Notes: generated from the letters alone by a model not told the origin. Counted from the stretch's first letter, positions 19,088 through 29,548 are shown. The stretch is 64,000 nucleotides of DNA from Bradyrhizobium niftali (GCF_004571025.1 NZ_SPQT01000005.1:1-64000); one strand, 5' to 3'. Translations and numbers: made by a program.

Positions 19088-19321
19088 GATGTCTCCCTTA
19101 TGCACGCAGAACGCTGCCAGCAGGTAGGCGATCTGGCCGACAACGAGGCATCCGACGATGACGGACACGCCAGCAAAGAAGCCAAAGCCGGAGGCCTGAA
19201 GAACAATCGCGGCGAGGACCGCGGTCGCCGGAGACACTAGCACCATGGCCCAGACCCGAAAGAACAGACCCGTCGCCAGTCCGATGATTGCGCTCCCTAG
19301 CAGGGCTAGGATAATCGTCAC
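19016..19321 (-). CDS. Small integral membrane protein, two to three helices
   Basis: The protein has 101 residues, opening MTIILALLGSAIIGLATGLF with further hydrophobic stretches VWAMVLVSPATAVLAAIVLQ and VSVIVGCLVVGQIAYLLAAF. A short acidic C-terminal tail follows (KGDISVQDEVYGDPGE). The pattern matches short membrane proteins repeatedly seen in Bradyrhizobium, without known function. It converges on the gene at 18878-19087 with a 72-bp coding overlap. Confidence 0.6.
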   Translation of the reverse strand: MTIILALLGSAIIGLATGLFFRVWAMVLVSPATAVLAAIVLQASGFGFFAGVSVIVGCLVVGQIAYLLAAFCVHKGDISVQDEVYGDPGEHRHQDVRDKHQ

Positions 19322-19906
19322 ATTTCACTTCCGGTTCGAGTGCGAGCCGCACTGCAATCCATCATCTAGATCGCTCTAACAAGGATCGCGTTGTCCGCCG
19401 CGCCGACAAAGCGGAGTTAGTATTAACCTCGACAATGCCCTTAAAATTCATCTGGGCCAGACCTGTTCTGAGGGCTAGTCTCGAAACACGTCGGCCTTTG
19501 CGTCTATCGTGCGCTTCTTGCGGCGAACCCGCAGGATTGCTTCGTTCTATCGGATATGGCGCGGGAAAGCGGCGAGATGTCGCGCATAAGCTGCGTCATA
19601 CATCTCATCGCAGAGAAGATCGCCGGCGCAGGCGGCTTACGATGCGTTCGCGCATCGCATCTTCGTAGAGCACTGTCGATCATACCGCCCCACCGTCGAA
19701 TTGGCGGTGAGCCGAATTCGGCGATCGATTAAAGGCGTAGGTCAGTACGCAACGTACAGAACTGTGCCCCGCGTTTGCAAATAATGAGTTCGGCCACCCC
19801 ATGCCGTGCCGACCTGGCAAACTTCAAGAATTTATCTTTTGTCAAATGTTTGCCGCGACCTTCCAGCACTGGCGCAACGGCAGAGTCAGTCCTGCGGGGG
19901 TCCCAG
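19322..19906. other. Upstream region of the membrane GGDEF-EAL gene
   Basis: An in-frame extension of the following gene reaches 19775 but looks unlike protein. No other gene is supported. The promoter for the downstream gene should lie here. Confidence 0.4.
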
Positions 19907-21868
19907 ATGAGGACATATCTGAGCTCGTATCTCTCGAAGCTATTCGCGGGGGATCTGGCGGCTTTCGGCGGCCCTGCGACCGATGAAGCAGTCGCAGGGT
20001 ACATTCGCGCGGAGCAGATCTCTCTCGTGCTTGGTTATTCGCTGGGAATAATGCTGGCCAACGCCTGCAATGCGACGGTGCTCGTGATTGCTCTTTGGTA
20101 CTCGTCCAACCGAAACTATGCCCTGATCTGGGCAGCTGCCGTGGTTTGCGGCGCGTTATCGATAGGCTTGAAGGCGCGTTTATCACGACGGATTACGAAG
20201 CCGCAGTTCGTCTCCCGACAGGCCATGCATCGGCTGGTGCGAAATGCGCTCGTTCTCGGAACCGCCTGGGCGGTCGTTCCGGTGGCTTTCTTCGCCGAGG
20301 CCTCGAATGGTGGCCAACTCGTGATTACATGTCTTTGCTCCGGGATGCTCGCGGGCGGAGCATTCGCCTTCGCTACGATTCCGGTGGCGGCAGTCGCATT
20401 CACGGCTCCGATTTTCGTGGGTACGGCAATCTGCCTCGGCAGAAACGGCGATTTCGTCTATCTGCTCGTCGCTATCCTCGTTGTGGCCTATGGCTTCGTG
20501 CTTCTGCGCGGCGTTTTCGCCCATTCTTTCGAATTCACGAAACGCACCATTGCTCAATTGGAAGCCGAAAGGAGGGTCCGGCGGGATCCCCTCACCCAGT
20601 TGCCGAACCGTTTCGCCTTCAACGAAAGCCTCGAAGCTGCCCTCAACCGGTTGGCTCGCTCGGGCGAGGAATTCGCGGTTTTCCTCCTTGATCTCGATCG
20701 CTTTAAGGACGTGAACGACAAATTCGGCCACCCGGCAGGAGATGAGTTTCTCATTCAGGCCGCGGCGAGACTGCAGCGATGCGCGCGAGAGACCGATACT
20801 GTCGCGCGGATCGGCGGGGACGAATTTGCGCTGATCGTGACCAATCTGGCCAAAGTAGAAGACGCGTTGGAAATCGCCGAGCGCTTCATTGGCGCTTTCG
20901 GCGAGCCATTCCTAATCGAAAGATGCGAGATCGCGGGCGCGACGAGCGTCGGGATCGTGTTGGCCCCGCGCGACGGCAATACGCCTCATGAGCTCCTGAA
21001 GAATGCCGACCTTGCGCTCTATCGTGCAAAAACGGCGGGGCCCGGGACGGTTCGCTTCTTTGAGGTCAGCGACGACAAATCAGCGCGCGATCGCAGGGCG
21101 CTGCAACGGGATCTGGAAAAGGCGGTCGGGAGAGACGAGCTTTTTCTCGTCTACCAACCATTCTTTGATATTCGCGAGAACCGAGTAACCGGCTTTGAGG
21201 CCTTGCTGCGCTGGCAACACCCTGTCCGGGGAGTCATTTCGCCGGCTGAGTTCATTCCAATTGCCGAGGAAACCGGATTGATCCACCCGATCGGTGAGTG
21301 GGTAGTCCGACGCGCCTGCTCGACGCTGTCGAACTGGCCCTCCGATCTCAGGGTCGCCGTGAATTTTTCTGCAGCTCAATTCCATAACACCAGCATTCTG
21401 CAAACAATCGTGCAGGCCCTGGCGCAGGCCAGAGTTGCCCCTAGCCGCCTTGAAATCGAAATAACGGAGTCGATGCTGATTTCAAAGTACGGGCCGGCAT
21501 CATCGATCCTGAATTCACTCCTGGAACTGGGGGTGACGGTGGCGCTCGACGATTTTGGAACGGGATTTTCGTCGCTGACCTATTTGCTAAAATTGCCCTA
21601 CACCCGCATCAAAATCGATCAGTCCTTTATACGCGACATGCTGACAAGACCGGATAGCGCGGCGGTCGTAAAATCAATAATCGGGCTGGCGCAGGATCTA
21701 CACATTGGCGTAGTCGCGGAAGGCGTCGAGACCACCGAGCAGCTCGAGTGTTTGCGCCAAACCAGCTGTGATGAAGTCCAAGGATATCTCATCGGTCGGC
21801 CGGTATCGGCCGACCGCATCTTCGCCTTGCTCGATCAAAATAGGCAATGGACGACGCCTGCCGCTTGA
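19907..21868 (+). CDS. Membrane-anchored GGDEF-EAL protein
   Basis: The protein has 653 residues from ATG 19907 (MRTYLSSYLSKLF). Five or six hydrophobic segments form an N-terminal membrane sensor (for example LGYSLGIMLANACNATVLVI and VYLLVAILVVAYGFVLLRGV). The GGDEF domain carries LTQLPNRFAF and the intact RIGGDEF. The EAL domain carries FEALLRW, EIEITES, DDFGTGFSSL and the C-terminal AEGVETTEQL. Both active sites look intact, so it can plausibly make or degrade c-di-GMP in response to a membrane or periplasmic signal. It stands alone. It is related to the 1753-4227 protein only in the enzymatic half. Confidence 0.92.
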   Translation: MRTYLSSYLSKLFAGDLAAFGGPATDEAVAGYIRAEQISLVLGYSLGIMLANACNATVLVIALWYSSNRNYALIWAAAVVCGALSIGLKARLSRRITKPQFVSRQAMHRLVRNALVLGTAWAVVPVAFFAEASNGGQLVITCLCSGMLAGGAFAFATIPVAAVAFTAPIFVGTAICLGRNGDFVYLLVAILVVAYGFVLLRGVFAHSFEFTKRTIAQLEAERRVRRDPLTQLPNRFAFNESLEAALNRLARSGEEFAVFLLDLDRFKDVNDKFGHPAGDEFLIQAAARLQRCARETDTVARIGGDEFALIVTNLAKVEDALEIAERFIGAFGEPFLIERCEIAGATSVGIVLAPRDGNTPHELLKNADLALYRAKTAGPGTVRFFEVSDDKSARDRRALQRDLEKAVGRDELFLVYQPFFDIRENRVTGFEALLRWQHPVRGVISPAEFIPIAEETGLIHPIGEWVVRRACSTLSNWPSDLRVAVNFSAAQFHNTSILQTIVQALAQARVAPSRLEIEITESMLISKYGPASSILNSLLELGVTVALDDFGTGFSSLTYLLKLPYTRIKIDQSFIRDMLTRPDSAAVVKSIIGLAQDLHIGVVAEGVETTEQLECLRQTSCDEVQGYLIGRPVSADRIFALLDQNRQWTTPAA

Positions 21869-21939
21869 AATTTTCGGCAAACCGACCGACCATTTCGATC
21901 TTAGTACGCGGTGTGCCCCTTGCGCGCGTAAGGTCGAGT

Positions 21940-22220
21940 ATTGGAGATTTCCGTTGGCGGCGACCAAAATCGAGGAACATGCAGACGATACAAAGGCGTC
22001 CATGAACGATACGGGTTTCGCCACCGAAGCGACGGTGATGCCACCAAGCACACAGGTCGAACTTGGTATCGCCCACGTCTTCAGCACACGGAGATCCACT
22101 GCGCCCTTCTTGTAGTGACCCAAGAAAGACGGGATCGACGTGGGCACAATCACGGCGAGCGCGGTCCCGACAACCGCATCCCCAACATCCACTCCAATAC
22201 TGCCGAATCGGGCGAGCCGT
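21940..22220 (-). pseudogene. TauE/SafE-type sulfite exporter fragment
   Basis: The minus-strand frame contains GTALAVIVPTSIPSFLGHYK followed by KGAVDLRVLKTWAIP, the first repeat of TauE/SafE (TSUP) anion exporters, then degenerates after VAANGN. The start and the second repeat are missing and the surrounding frame is not protein-like. It is a remnant only. Confidence 0.55.
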
Positions 22221-22226
22221 TGCACG

Positions 22227-22874
22227 CTACATTCGTTTATCCGCGCCGTGAGAGAAGACGCGAGTGCCGGGAGGCCATGTCCGTTGGTTTCCGATCGGAC
22301 TCGCTCCAATTTCCCAGCCTGCGCCTCCCCATAGGACGTCAACCACACCAAGGTCTCCTAAACCGTCACGAACAAAAAATATGTTGGGAGCAGAATTGGT
22401 CTGCAGCGCCCCGCTTTCTCCATTGGCCTGCAGCCTTAAGAGGCACCACACATTCGCAAGCCTGGTCTCATCGCGAGCGCCTAATTCTCTGCTGATGTCG
22501 ACCGCACTCGAAGGATTCCTCAAGATGTAAGTTTGCAGGGATGGATCCCCCTCGGTTTCGACTTTGACTGCGTACCGGTGCATAAAGGTCGCGCCAAGCC
22601 ACGAAATCCTGACTTTGGCCGTTGGTGTGATGTCTTCCTGATAGCGTTCCCGCGCGACGAATGCTTCCGTCTCCAACAGTTCGCCAGCCTTCCGCTTCAG
22701 CGAGCATTCGATCCTGACATCTGGAACAACCAGGGACGATCTACCGTCATCAGCCCTGCTCTCCTCCGCAGTCGCACTGACCACCCATATTAGCAGAACA
22801 GGGACGAGAGACGGGTTGAGCCCTAAACAGCGTATTATTGGCGCCCCCCTCAACCTGCACGAAATCACCGCCAT
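22227..22874 (-). CDS. Hypothetical exported protein
   Basis: The frame has 215 codons. Near residue 20 a hydrophobic stretch (LVPVLLIWVVSATAEESRAD) looks like a signal peptide, so the true start may be a little downstream of 22874. The mature part is beta-rich (LVVPDVRIECSLKRKAGELL, YAVKVETEGDPSLQTYILRN) with two cysteines. I do not recognise it. It lies 3 bp downstream of the LabA-like gene on the same strand, so the two may be co-transcribed. Confidence 0.55.
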   Translation of the reverse strand: MAVISCRLRGAPIIRCLGLNPSLVPVLLIWVVSATAEESRADDGRSSLVVPDVRIECSLKRKAGELLETEAFVARERYQEDITPTAKVRISWLGATFMHRYAVKVETEGDPSLQTYILRNPSSAVDISRELGARDETRLANVWCLLRLQANGESGALQTNSAPNIFFVRDGLGDLGVVDVLWGGAGWEIGASPIGNQRTWPPGTRVFSHGADKRM

Positions 22875-22877
22875 GCG

Positions 22878-23459
22878 TTATTCCGCGCTGACTGAATCGC
22901 GGCGCTTGACGGCACCTGACGTGGGACCGAACCGTTCGGACGGATCGCGTCCCACCTTCAGCTTCAACTGCGCTAGGTCCATAAATTCGTCCGCCTGCCG
23001 CCGAAGTTCGTCGGCGATCATCGGCGGCTGGATTGCAATGGTGGAAACCACGGTCACGCGGACGCCGCGACGCTGCACGGCCTCGACCAGGGAACGGAAG
23101 TCGCCGTCGCCGGAGAACAGAATGATCTGGTCGACGTGCTCGGCGAGTTCCATGGCATCGACCGCGAGCTCGATGTTCATATTGCCCTTCACCTTGCGGC
23201 GGCCGCTAGCGTCCACGAATTCCTTGGTCAGCTTGGTGACAACCGTGTAGCCGTTATACTCGAGCCAATCGACGAGCGGCCGGACCACCGAATATTCGAG
23301 ATCCTCGATCGTCGTGTAATAGAACGCCCGCAGCAGCGTGCCGCGGCTTTGAAATGCCCCGAGCAGGCGGTTGTAGTCGATGTCGAAGCCGAGCGCCTTC
23401 GCGGTTGCGCGGAGGTTGGGGCCATCGATAAAGAGCGCGATCTTGCCGAACGATGACAT
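22878..23459 (-). CDS. LabA-like NYN domain protein
   Basis: The protein has 193 residues. It opens with the PIN-like NYN core KIALFIDGPNLRATAKALGF, where the Asp and Asn are expected metal ligands. It continues with KGNMNIELAVDAMELA and the SGDGDFRSLVEAVQRRGVRV motif typical of LabA/DUF88 proteins. NYN proteins are predicted metal-dependent RNases; this group is very common in alphaproteobacteria. The C-terminal 30 residues are variable. No partner is evident except the exported protein just downstream. Confidence 0.92.
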   Translation of the reverse strand: MSSFGKIALFIDGPNLRATAKALGFDIDYNRLLGAFQSRGTLLRAFYYTTIEDLEYSVVRPLVDWLEYNGYTVVTKLTKEFVDASGRRKVKGNMNIELAVDAMELAEHVDQIILFSGDGDFRSLVEAVQRRGVRVTVVSTIAIQPPMIADELRRQADEFMDLAQLKLKVGRDPSERFGPTSGAVKRRDSVSAE

Positions 23460-23834
23460 GCCTCAATTCGCGCTCTTCATCTGTCGTCTCCGATGCTTCA
23501 GAGCGGCTGCTGCTGACTGCCATGATTCGGGCATCGATACCTTGGGCCCGTAGGCTACGCTCCTACAAACACAGTACGCAACGAACGAATAATCTCGCTT
23601 CTCGCCCGAGTGTGTTATCTCGGCTTCAGATTGGAGCGCTTCGTACAAAAGATCCCGCCATCTCGCTCTGAACACACTCTGTTGCAGCGCTGCTAGAATT
23701 GGCTCGAACACGTTCCGAGAAGGTCGCGGCCGCGCCACACTTCGTGTAACGCACAAATACTGCAAGTGAGCCTGAAGAAACGCATGCCGTCAGCACAAGA
23801 GCAGCCGTATGGTTGACGCTCTGATGGAGGTGGG
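23460..23834. other. Intergenic stretch
   Basis: A minus-strand open frame of 100 codons (23463-23765) is present, but it shows no known motif and is not supported as a gene. Confidence 0.35.
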
Positions 23835-24146
23835 GTGCACGTTGTGGACGAACAACTACGAACGACAGCGCAACGTGTCTTCCTGAGCTGGCGGGAAAGG
23901 GTATTTCAGGCCGCGTGGCGTCTCTTTCCCGAGCTGAAGGTGAGCAAGGGGTCGGCCCCACCTAATTTGCCAGCTGTTGGTAACTGGGCACGCCTTCGTG
24001 GGCATGAGTTTGATGAGCGTTGCGGCAAGGTTCTCTGGATATATAAGAACCGGGCCGGTGTGAAGTGGATTGTCGGCGGTGACGGCCGCGTTCTGCCAGA
24101 TGAACCGCGCATCATTCACCTGTACGAACTGGAAAAATTATCGTGA
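23835..24146 (+). CDS. Hypothetical protein
   Basis: A GTG-initiated frame of 103 codons reads as a coherent small protein (ERVFQAAWRLFPELKVSKGS, then KNRAGVKWIVGGDGRVLPDE). It contains a helix and a short beta hairpin but no recognised domain. It lies between the LabA-like gene and a Crp-type regulator and is transcribed against both. Confidence 0.45.
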   Translation: MHVVDEQLRTTAQRVFLSWRERVFQAAWRLFPELKVSKGSAPPNLPAVGNWARLRGHEFDERCGKVLWIYKNRAGVKWIVGGDGRVLPDEPRIIHLYELEKLS

Positions 24147-24298
24147 CCTTCGGCTGACATCCAAAATTGTACTTGGCTCCGGCCGACGTGAATGGAGCCG
24201 CGGACGCGGCTCTTTGCTCTACGCAGAGCGATACCTTGGTCGGCAAGTCGCCTCGATTATGACCTGGAGAGGCGAGTCAAAACGCCTGCGCGACTTTG

Positions 24299-25135
24299 CT
24301 ACCCCAGGCGCTCTTTTGCTGGAATCGCGGACTGTGACGAGGCATAGGCGCCCGAAATGAGCTTGTAACAACAACACGCCCTTTGCTCGAGGCACTTGTG
24401 TCCATTAATCTGCAAGACACCGCGCATCTTGCGGATCAGCCCTCGTTCTTCGAATCGGCTTAGGGTCTGCGTGACTCCAGCGCGACGGAGTCCCAAGACA
24501 GACGAAAGGTAGTCATGGGTAACTGGCAGCACGCCAGCGTCAACAGCATCACTCGCCAAACAAAGCCAGCTCGCAAGCCTCTGTTCGCGATCGTGCCGAA
24601 CCCCGCACAGTCCTGTCTGAACGCACTGAAATGTCAGCGCTTGAACATAATCAAACAGATGCTCTCGGATCTCAGGACGCTCCTTTATCAGCCGACGCAA
24701 CTCCTCGACACGAATCCTGTGCGCGCTTCCGGGAAAGAGCACCACAGATTGATACGTCGAAAAATGTCCTCCCCACAAAAAAGAAGCACCAACCACACCC
24801 CGATATCCTATGACGGCCGTTTCAAGCATGCTTCCCGCCGCGACAACCCTTAGCGAGACGAGGCCCGACTCTATGAAATAGACGTGCTCGACATTCCTTT
24901 TCGGCTCTTGCAGAACCATACGTTCTTTCAGGACGATCGGTTCAAGGCACTCCCCTATTGCCGCGAGGCCTTCCAGAGAAATTCTGGCCAGGATCGCATT
25001 TTTGACAAGGGGCCGCTTTTTAGGACGCAAGCTATCGGGCCGATGAAGCATCGGCTGTTCGCCGCACGCTCCCTTGAGAGCGGCGTCTCCCGAGCTGTCC
25101 AGCGCTTCGAGGAGGGCTGGCACTCGATCAGTCAT
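24299..25135 (-). CDS. Crp/Fnr family transcriptional regulator
   Basis: The protein has 278 residues from MTDRVPALLEAL; an upstream extension to 25216 is less protein-like. Residues about 45-165 form a cyclic-nucleotide-binding-like beta roll (IVLKERMVLQEPKRNVEHVY, AVIGYRGVVGASFLWGG). A winged helix follows (THDYLSSVLGLRRAGVTQTL, SRFEERGLIRKMRG). No cysteine cluster for an iron-sulfur centre is seen in the N-terminal part, so it is not a classical Fnr. Bradyrhizobium carries many such proteins; the signal and targets are unknown. Confidence 0.88.
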   Translation of the reverse strand: MTDRVPALLEALDSSGDAALKGACGEQPMLHRPDSLRPKKRPLVKNAILARISLEGLAAIGECLEPIVLKERMVLQEPKRNVEHVYFIESGLVSLRVVAAGSMLETAVIGYRGVVGASFLWGGHFSTYQSVVLFPGSAHRIRVEELRRLIKERPEIREHLFDYVQALTFQCVQTGLCGVRHDREQRLASWLCLASDAVDAGVLPVTHDYLSSVLGLRRAGVTQTLSRFEERGLIRKMRGVLQINGHKCLEQRACCCYKLISGAYASSQSAIPAKERLG

Positions 25136-25454
25136 AGTGCGGTCCGTCTCATAGCGCGCGGAAATCTGCTGGAATAACCTGGCACTGTAACAAATTTTCC
25201 ATATTGATTTCTGCAATAGCCCGCGCGTTGAGGCTTAAATCCCGCGCTTAGATGCTTTCTTTGATGAATTTCAGCGCCCCGGCCGGGCCGATGGGGTGGA
25301 CTCCGCCGCGTGAGCCAAACGCACCGCCATTAAGGCAACCACGCCTCTCAGAGAACATTTCGGATATCACGCGAGCGCTTAATCATGCTCCCTCTGTGCC
25401 GGAGCTCATTATTCGAAGCGAATTGGTTCTGATGCCCTCCAGACAATCAAACAA

Positions 25455-25540
25455 TCTTTCCTCAACAGTGCGGATTCCAATGATCGCGCGCAGTTATTCC
25501 AATCTGATGCCGCGCAGCGTTCTGATCTGATCGCGCGCAG
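25455..25540. repeat. Candidate IS21-family end with repeated motif
   Basis: On the minus strand the motif GATCA(T/G)ATTGGAAT or close variants occurs twice, each next to a GCGCG(C/A) tract. Repeated binding sites of this kind are usual at IS21 ends. It lies downstream of the istB fragment on the same strand, as expected. Confidence 0.4.
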
Positions 25541-25735
25541 GTGAAGCACCCGATCGTTAGGGTAATTGGCTTATCGTTAGCCCGTGGTCAAGCGGCCACC
25601 GAAGAGATCATGTCTGAAGTTTGATGATGGTCGCTCGACGGAGTGAAGCTGAGCGGACGCGCACCCCCAACAGTGCCGTAGCGGCCGGTCAGCTTCGCGG
25701 GTTGCAGTCTCGGTCTTCATCGGCCGACGATGTGA

Positions 25736-26216
25736 TCAAGGCCGAGGAAGGACAGGCGGTCGACGCATGGATTCACCGTTCAGTTCGAGCCTGTGAGCAT
25801 TGTGAAGCAGGCGATCAAGTATGGCATCAGCGTAAGTCGGGTCATTTATGAGCTCATGCCATTTGGCAATTGGAAGCTGGCTGGTGACGAGTGTTGACCG
25901 ACGGCCGTAGCGGTCCTCAAGGATTTCGAGCAGATAGTGCCTGGCATTGGCGTCGATGGCCTGGAGGCCCCAATCGTCCAAAATCAGGAGCTCGACCGCG
26001 GCGATGCTCTTCATGCGCGAGGCAAGTCGGCCATCGCCCCGGGCAAGATCCAGTTCTTCGATCAATCGCGGCAGGCGAGTATAAAGTACAGATTGGTTGT
26101 CCCGGCAGGCCTTGTGACCAAGCGCACAGCTAAGCCAGCTTTTCCCGACGCCGGTCGGCCCGACAATGGCGCAATTCTCGTGGTTCTTGATCCAGCGGCG
26201 CGCGGCGGAAAAGGGG
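25736..26216 (-). pseudogene. istB: IS21 family helper ATPase IstB, N-terminally truncated
   Basis: The frame reads SAARRWIKNHENCAIVGPTG with the Walker A GPTGVGKS, then SVLYTRLPRLIEELDLARGD, the Walker B LLILDDWGLQ, and the C-terminal HRLELNGESMRR. The first 60 or so residues and all of istA are missing. At about 26217 it meets an IS5-type transposase fragment in opposite orientation. It was the transposition helper that loads IstA. Confidence 0.85.
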
Positions 26217-26217
26217 G

Positions 26218-26646
26218 GAGCATGGACAGGCGATCGGCCGTTCGCGTGGTGGGCGGACCACGAAAATCCACGCGCTGAGCGACCCTGATTGCAAACCTTG
26301 CGCGTTTCATCTCACTCCGGGTCAAGACGCAGATATTTCCGCAGCGTCAGCCCTTTTGAAACTCGCGCCGCCGATGTCTACCCTCATCGGAGACAAAGGC
26401 TACGACGGCGACGGCTTTCGCGCCGAAATCGTCAATCGCGGCGCAAAGCCGGTCATTCCAAACAAATCCAACAGGGTGACCCTCCACAGTTTCAGCAAGC
26501 GCGCCTATAAAGGGCGCAACGTTATCGAGCGCTGCTTCTGTCGGCTCAAGGATTTCAGGCGTGTCGCAACTCGGTATGACAAACTCGCCAGGAACTTTTT
26601 GGCTGCCGTCCACCTCGCCGCCATCGTCGCCTATTGGATCAATTGA
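26218..26646 (+). pseudogene. IS5 family transposase, C-terminal half
   Basis: An open frame reads GQAIGRSRGGRTTKIHALSD, then FHLTPGQDADISAASALL, LIGDKGYDGDGFRAEI, and RNVIERCFCRLKDFRRVATR to YWIN and a stop. This is the DDE half of an IS427-group IS5 transposase, including GDKGYD (second Asp) and the ERCFCRLK region (Glu). The first half is missing at the join with istB. The text after the stop (GAGTCTGAACCC) may be the right terminal repeat. Confidence 0.85.
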
Positions 26647-27631
26647 GTCTGAACCCTAGTTCGGCTTATGCGGTCTGCTCACGTATTTCCAGGCGCCATT
26701 GAGGTGCCCTCAGGCAGTCCGCCGGTACTAGATGTGATTGCGACCTTAATGGACTGGGGGAGACTTGAGACGTTTGGCGTTAGGCTGAGATTTTTTGTCC
26801 GCCAGCCAACGCGCAAGCTGGTGGCAGGTTTGGTGGGGCAGTGCCAGCGCTCGCATGAAAGGTGGCCGATGTCACGAGGCCTAAATGCCGCAGCGGGATC
26901 TCTCCTGGGCGATCGTGACCGGGTCAAGGCCCAACATCACGTCGCGATTGATACCGAAATGGAGCCGATAGAGCCACCAGATTGCGCAGCACCGGTCAAA
27001 ATCGGAGAGTGCCCGAGCGCGCTTTATTGCGGCCGCGACCAGCGCTATTGGGTTCATGACACGTCTCATCTGGAAACCCGTCCGTCTCGGGACCAGTGCT
27101 CTAAATTTTGTGAGTTCTTGTCGGTGACGGTCCGCTGTCGCGCGCCTGCGTCGGCAAAGGATTGGGAGCTGAGGTTCATGTTTGCCATGGAATTGCGCGC
27201 CTCGACTCTTGATGAGAACACATATGTGTCCGACCTGTCCGTAACCTTACGATGCAAGTACTGCTTCCCCAAACACCCAGATCTGGTAGTGCCAATTGAC
27301 AGCACTCTTATGCGATAGTTACGCGGTGGCGCGCGTTAGTTCGCAGACCCGATGCTGGTGCCTCGAACCGATCGGAGTCGATGGCGTTGGCTGCACCTCG
27401 AAAAACGGGGCAGCGCGGGTCCGGAGCCATGTGATATCGCCTCGACTTGTCGATGGCCGGTGGCCCATCCTGAGTTTTATTTGCGCCTGATGAACCCGCT
27501 CCTCGCGACTGGCCGTTAATTGGAGACGGTGATCCGCTGCGACTTCCTGCCGCTGTGGGGATGCGGTCAACGAATGTGTATTCGTCATTTGAACGACTCG
27601 CCGGCCGACCACCTAACCGATTGGACACGCG
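26647..27631. other. Gene-poor stretch between IS remnants
   Basis: A plus-strand frame of 216 codons (26668-27318) has no recognisable motif. A minus-strand frame at 26881-27069 (ALSDFDRCCAIWWLYRLHFG) reads more like protein but is too short to call. The stretch is probably decayed island DNA. Confidence 0.35.
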
Positions 27632-28502
27632 ATAATACGAGGGGATCCGGCACCGCCCGGATCTGGGATTTCAAAATCGGCGGCCTCGTGGAGGTTCGTT
27701 GCGCTGTCGGCGGCGCGGCTGGCCGACTTCATGGCTGCCGATCTGTCCACGCTCGACCTTCTGGTGGTCCAAATCGACGGGCTGCATCTCGACGACGATC
27801 TCGTGCTAGTCGCCGCGATCGGGGTTGACGGCGAAGGCAACAAGCATCCGCTGGCGCTGGTGGAAGGGGCGACCGAGAATGCCGCAACAGGCCCTGCTGG
27901 ACAACCTGGTCTCGCGCGGGCTCGACCCGACGGTGCCAAGACTGTTCATCGCCGACGGCGCGAAGGCGCTGTCGAAGGCGATCCGCCGCACCTTCGGTCC
28001 GGCCGCTGCGATCCAGCGCTGCCAGATCCCCAAGGCGCGCAACATCATGGAACGCCTGCCGAAAGAGCATCATGCGGCACCCGTCGGGTGCTGCGCCAGG
28101 CCTGGGAGCTCGATGACGCCGGCAAGGCCGAAAAATTGATCCGCAATCTCGCGCGTCGACTCGACCAGCAATGGCCCGGCGTAGCGGCCAGCATCCTCGA
28201 AGGCCTCGACGAAATCCTAACTGTCGTCCGGTTGAAGCTGCCGAAGGAGCTTCGTCGATCGCTCGCCTGTACCAACATCGCCGAGAACATGATGGGCACC
28301 ATTCGCCGCGTCACGCGCAACGTCACACTGGCGGGATGCCGGTATGGCCTTGCGATGGGTCGCGGCCGGCATGATCGAGGCCAACAAGGGCTTCCGACGA
28401 TTGAAGGCGCATAAGCAATTGTCGGTTCTGCGTGCGACTCTTCAAGCTCGCCACAATCGCATGACGATCAACCCCGTTGCCCACGTCACGAGGGCCGCGT
28501 AA
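27632..28502 (+). pseudogene. IS256 family transposase, frameshifted
   Basis: Pieces in three frames give one transposase: LSTLDLLVVQIDGLHLDDDL (first catalytic Asp region), RLFIADGAKALSKAIRRTFG and QRCQIPKARNIMERLPKEHH (second Asp region), ACTNIAENMMGTIRRVTRNV (catalytic Glu region) and a tail AHKQLSVLRATLQ to a TAA at 28502. Shifts occur near 27890, 28075 and 28350. The N-terminal third is missing. It is inactive. Confidence 0.85.
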
Positions 28503-29010
28503 CATTCATTCCGGCAACGTCGGCCCGACCTAGTTCAACAGCGATCGGGACATCCCCTGCGATATAGCCAGGGCAGCCAAGCGGCCCGCCCACCACACGG
28601 GTCCGGTACGGTCGACAGCGCGTTGCGCAGCCTGTTGCGGCCTTCACGAATATTGAGACCAAGCGAATACGACTTTGGCGCGCACCTCCCACTCTCTGGG
28701 GACCATGCTTCAACTGAGCAGACAATGCATTTTCATGCTGTGCGCACACGCATGCTCTAAGACCAATTTCCTGGTCGCGATGACCGGGTTCGAGGAAGTC
28801 TGTACTTGCCACGCCTATACCGCAGAGAAGATCCTTTGTGCCAGCCTCGGGAGCGATCGGTTTCATTTTGGGTGCGCGCGCTGTTCGGGCGGTCAGCGGC
28901 CGCCAGTGAGCATGGTACGCAATCGGCCACGACAGCTGCTGTTCTTTTGTGAATTGCCGCACAGGTTTCGTCAGCTTTTGGAAAGCTAGCGTGAGTACAG
29001 AGCCGCTAGG

Positions 29011-29079
29011 GTTAGCGAGGCGTGGTAGAGACAGCGCCATTACCAGAATGGGACAGCGCCGAGTCACGTTCCTGCTAAC
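29011..29079. repeat. Palindromic repeat, copy a
   Basis: GTTAGCGAGGCGTGG at the left and CACGTTCCTGCTAAC at the right are imperfect inverted repeats, with GGACAGCGCCGAGTCACG near the right end. Copy b at 29549-29613 has the same ends and core. Confidence 0.6.
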
Positions 29080-29548
29080 CTCAATCTGCAGCGCAGGCGC
29101 GGCAGGGACAGCCCCCGATCCAGTCCCAACCGACCGGCGCCGAGTCGCGCCCGCGCTGCTTCCGGTGGCGGAGAAACGAGCCGCACTGTCATGCTTTTTC
29201 AGGCACGGACACCCGTCGCTTGTGCCGAGGGAGATCGACGACGTTAAATTTAGTGGCTCGCGTGGACTTTCAAGCGATCGCTTCCACACCTCCCGTCTTA
29301 TCCCGCCAACATTTCCCGGGCTTTGACATGAGCGGCAGCGTGTAAGCCTTTTTCACGCAGCGGAGCGTTTTAGTATGCTGGGTATCTCCAATCTCTCCGT
29401 GAGGTAGCGTATCAGCGTAGAAAGTAGCGGACGATCCAACCAATTCAGGTAGGTGATTTGCAGTCGTTCTCAGTCTACAACTTGGCAGCACCCTACAGGG
29501 GGGCAAAGTGTCAGGCTGGATACCGAATCGGGCAAGGCCGGCACTAAA

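Noticed and set aside
26668..27318. Open plus-strand frame of 216 codons between IS remnants
   Set aside because: It shows no domain, has an odd residue composition and is contradicted by an equally plausible frame on the other strand.
28486..29289. Open minus-strand frame of 267 codons
   Set aside because: It overlaps the end of the IS256 remnant and a palindromic repeat and has no recognisable protein pattern.
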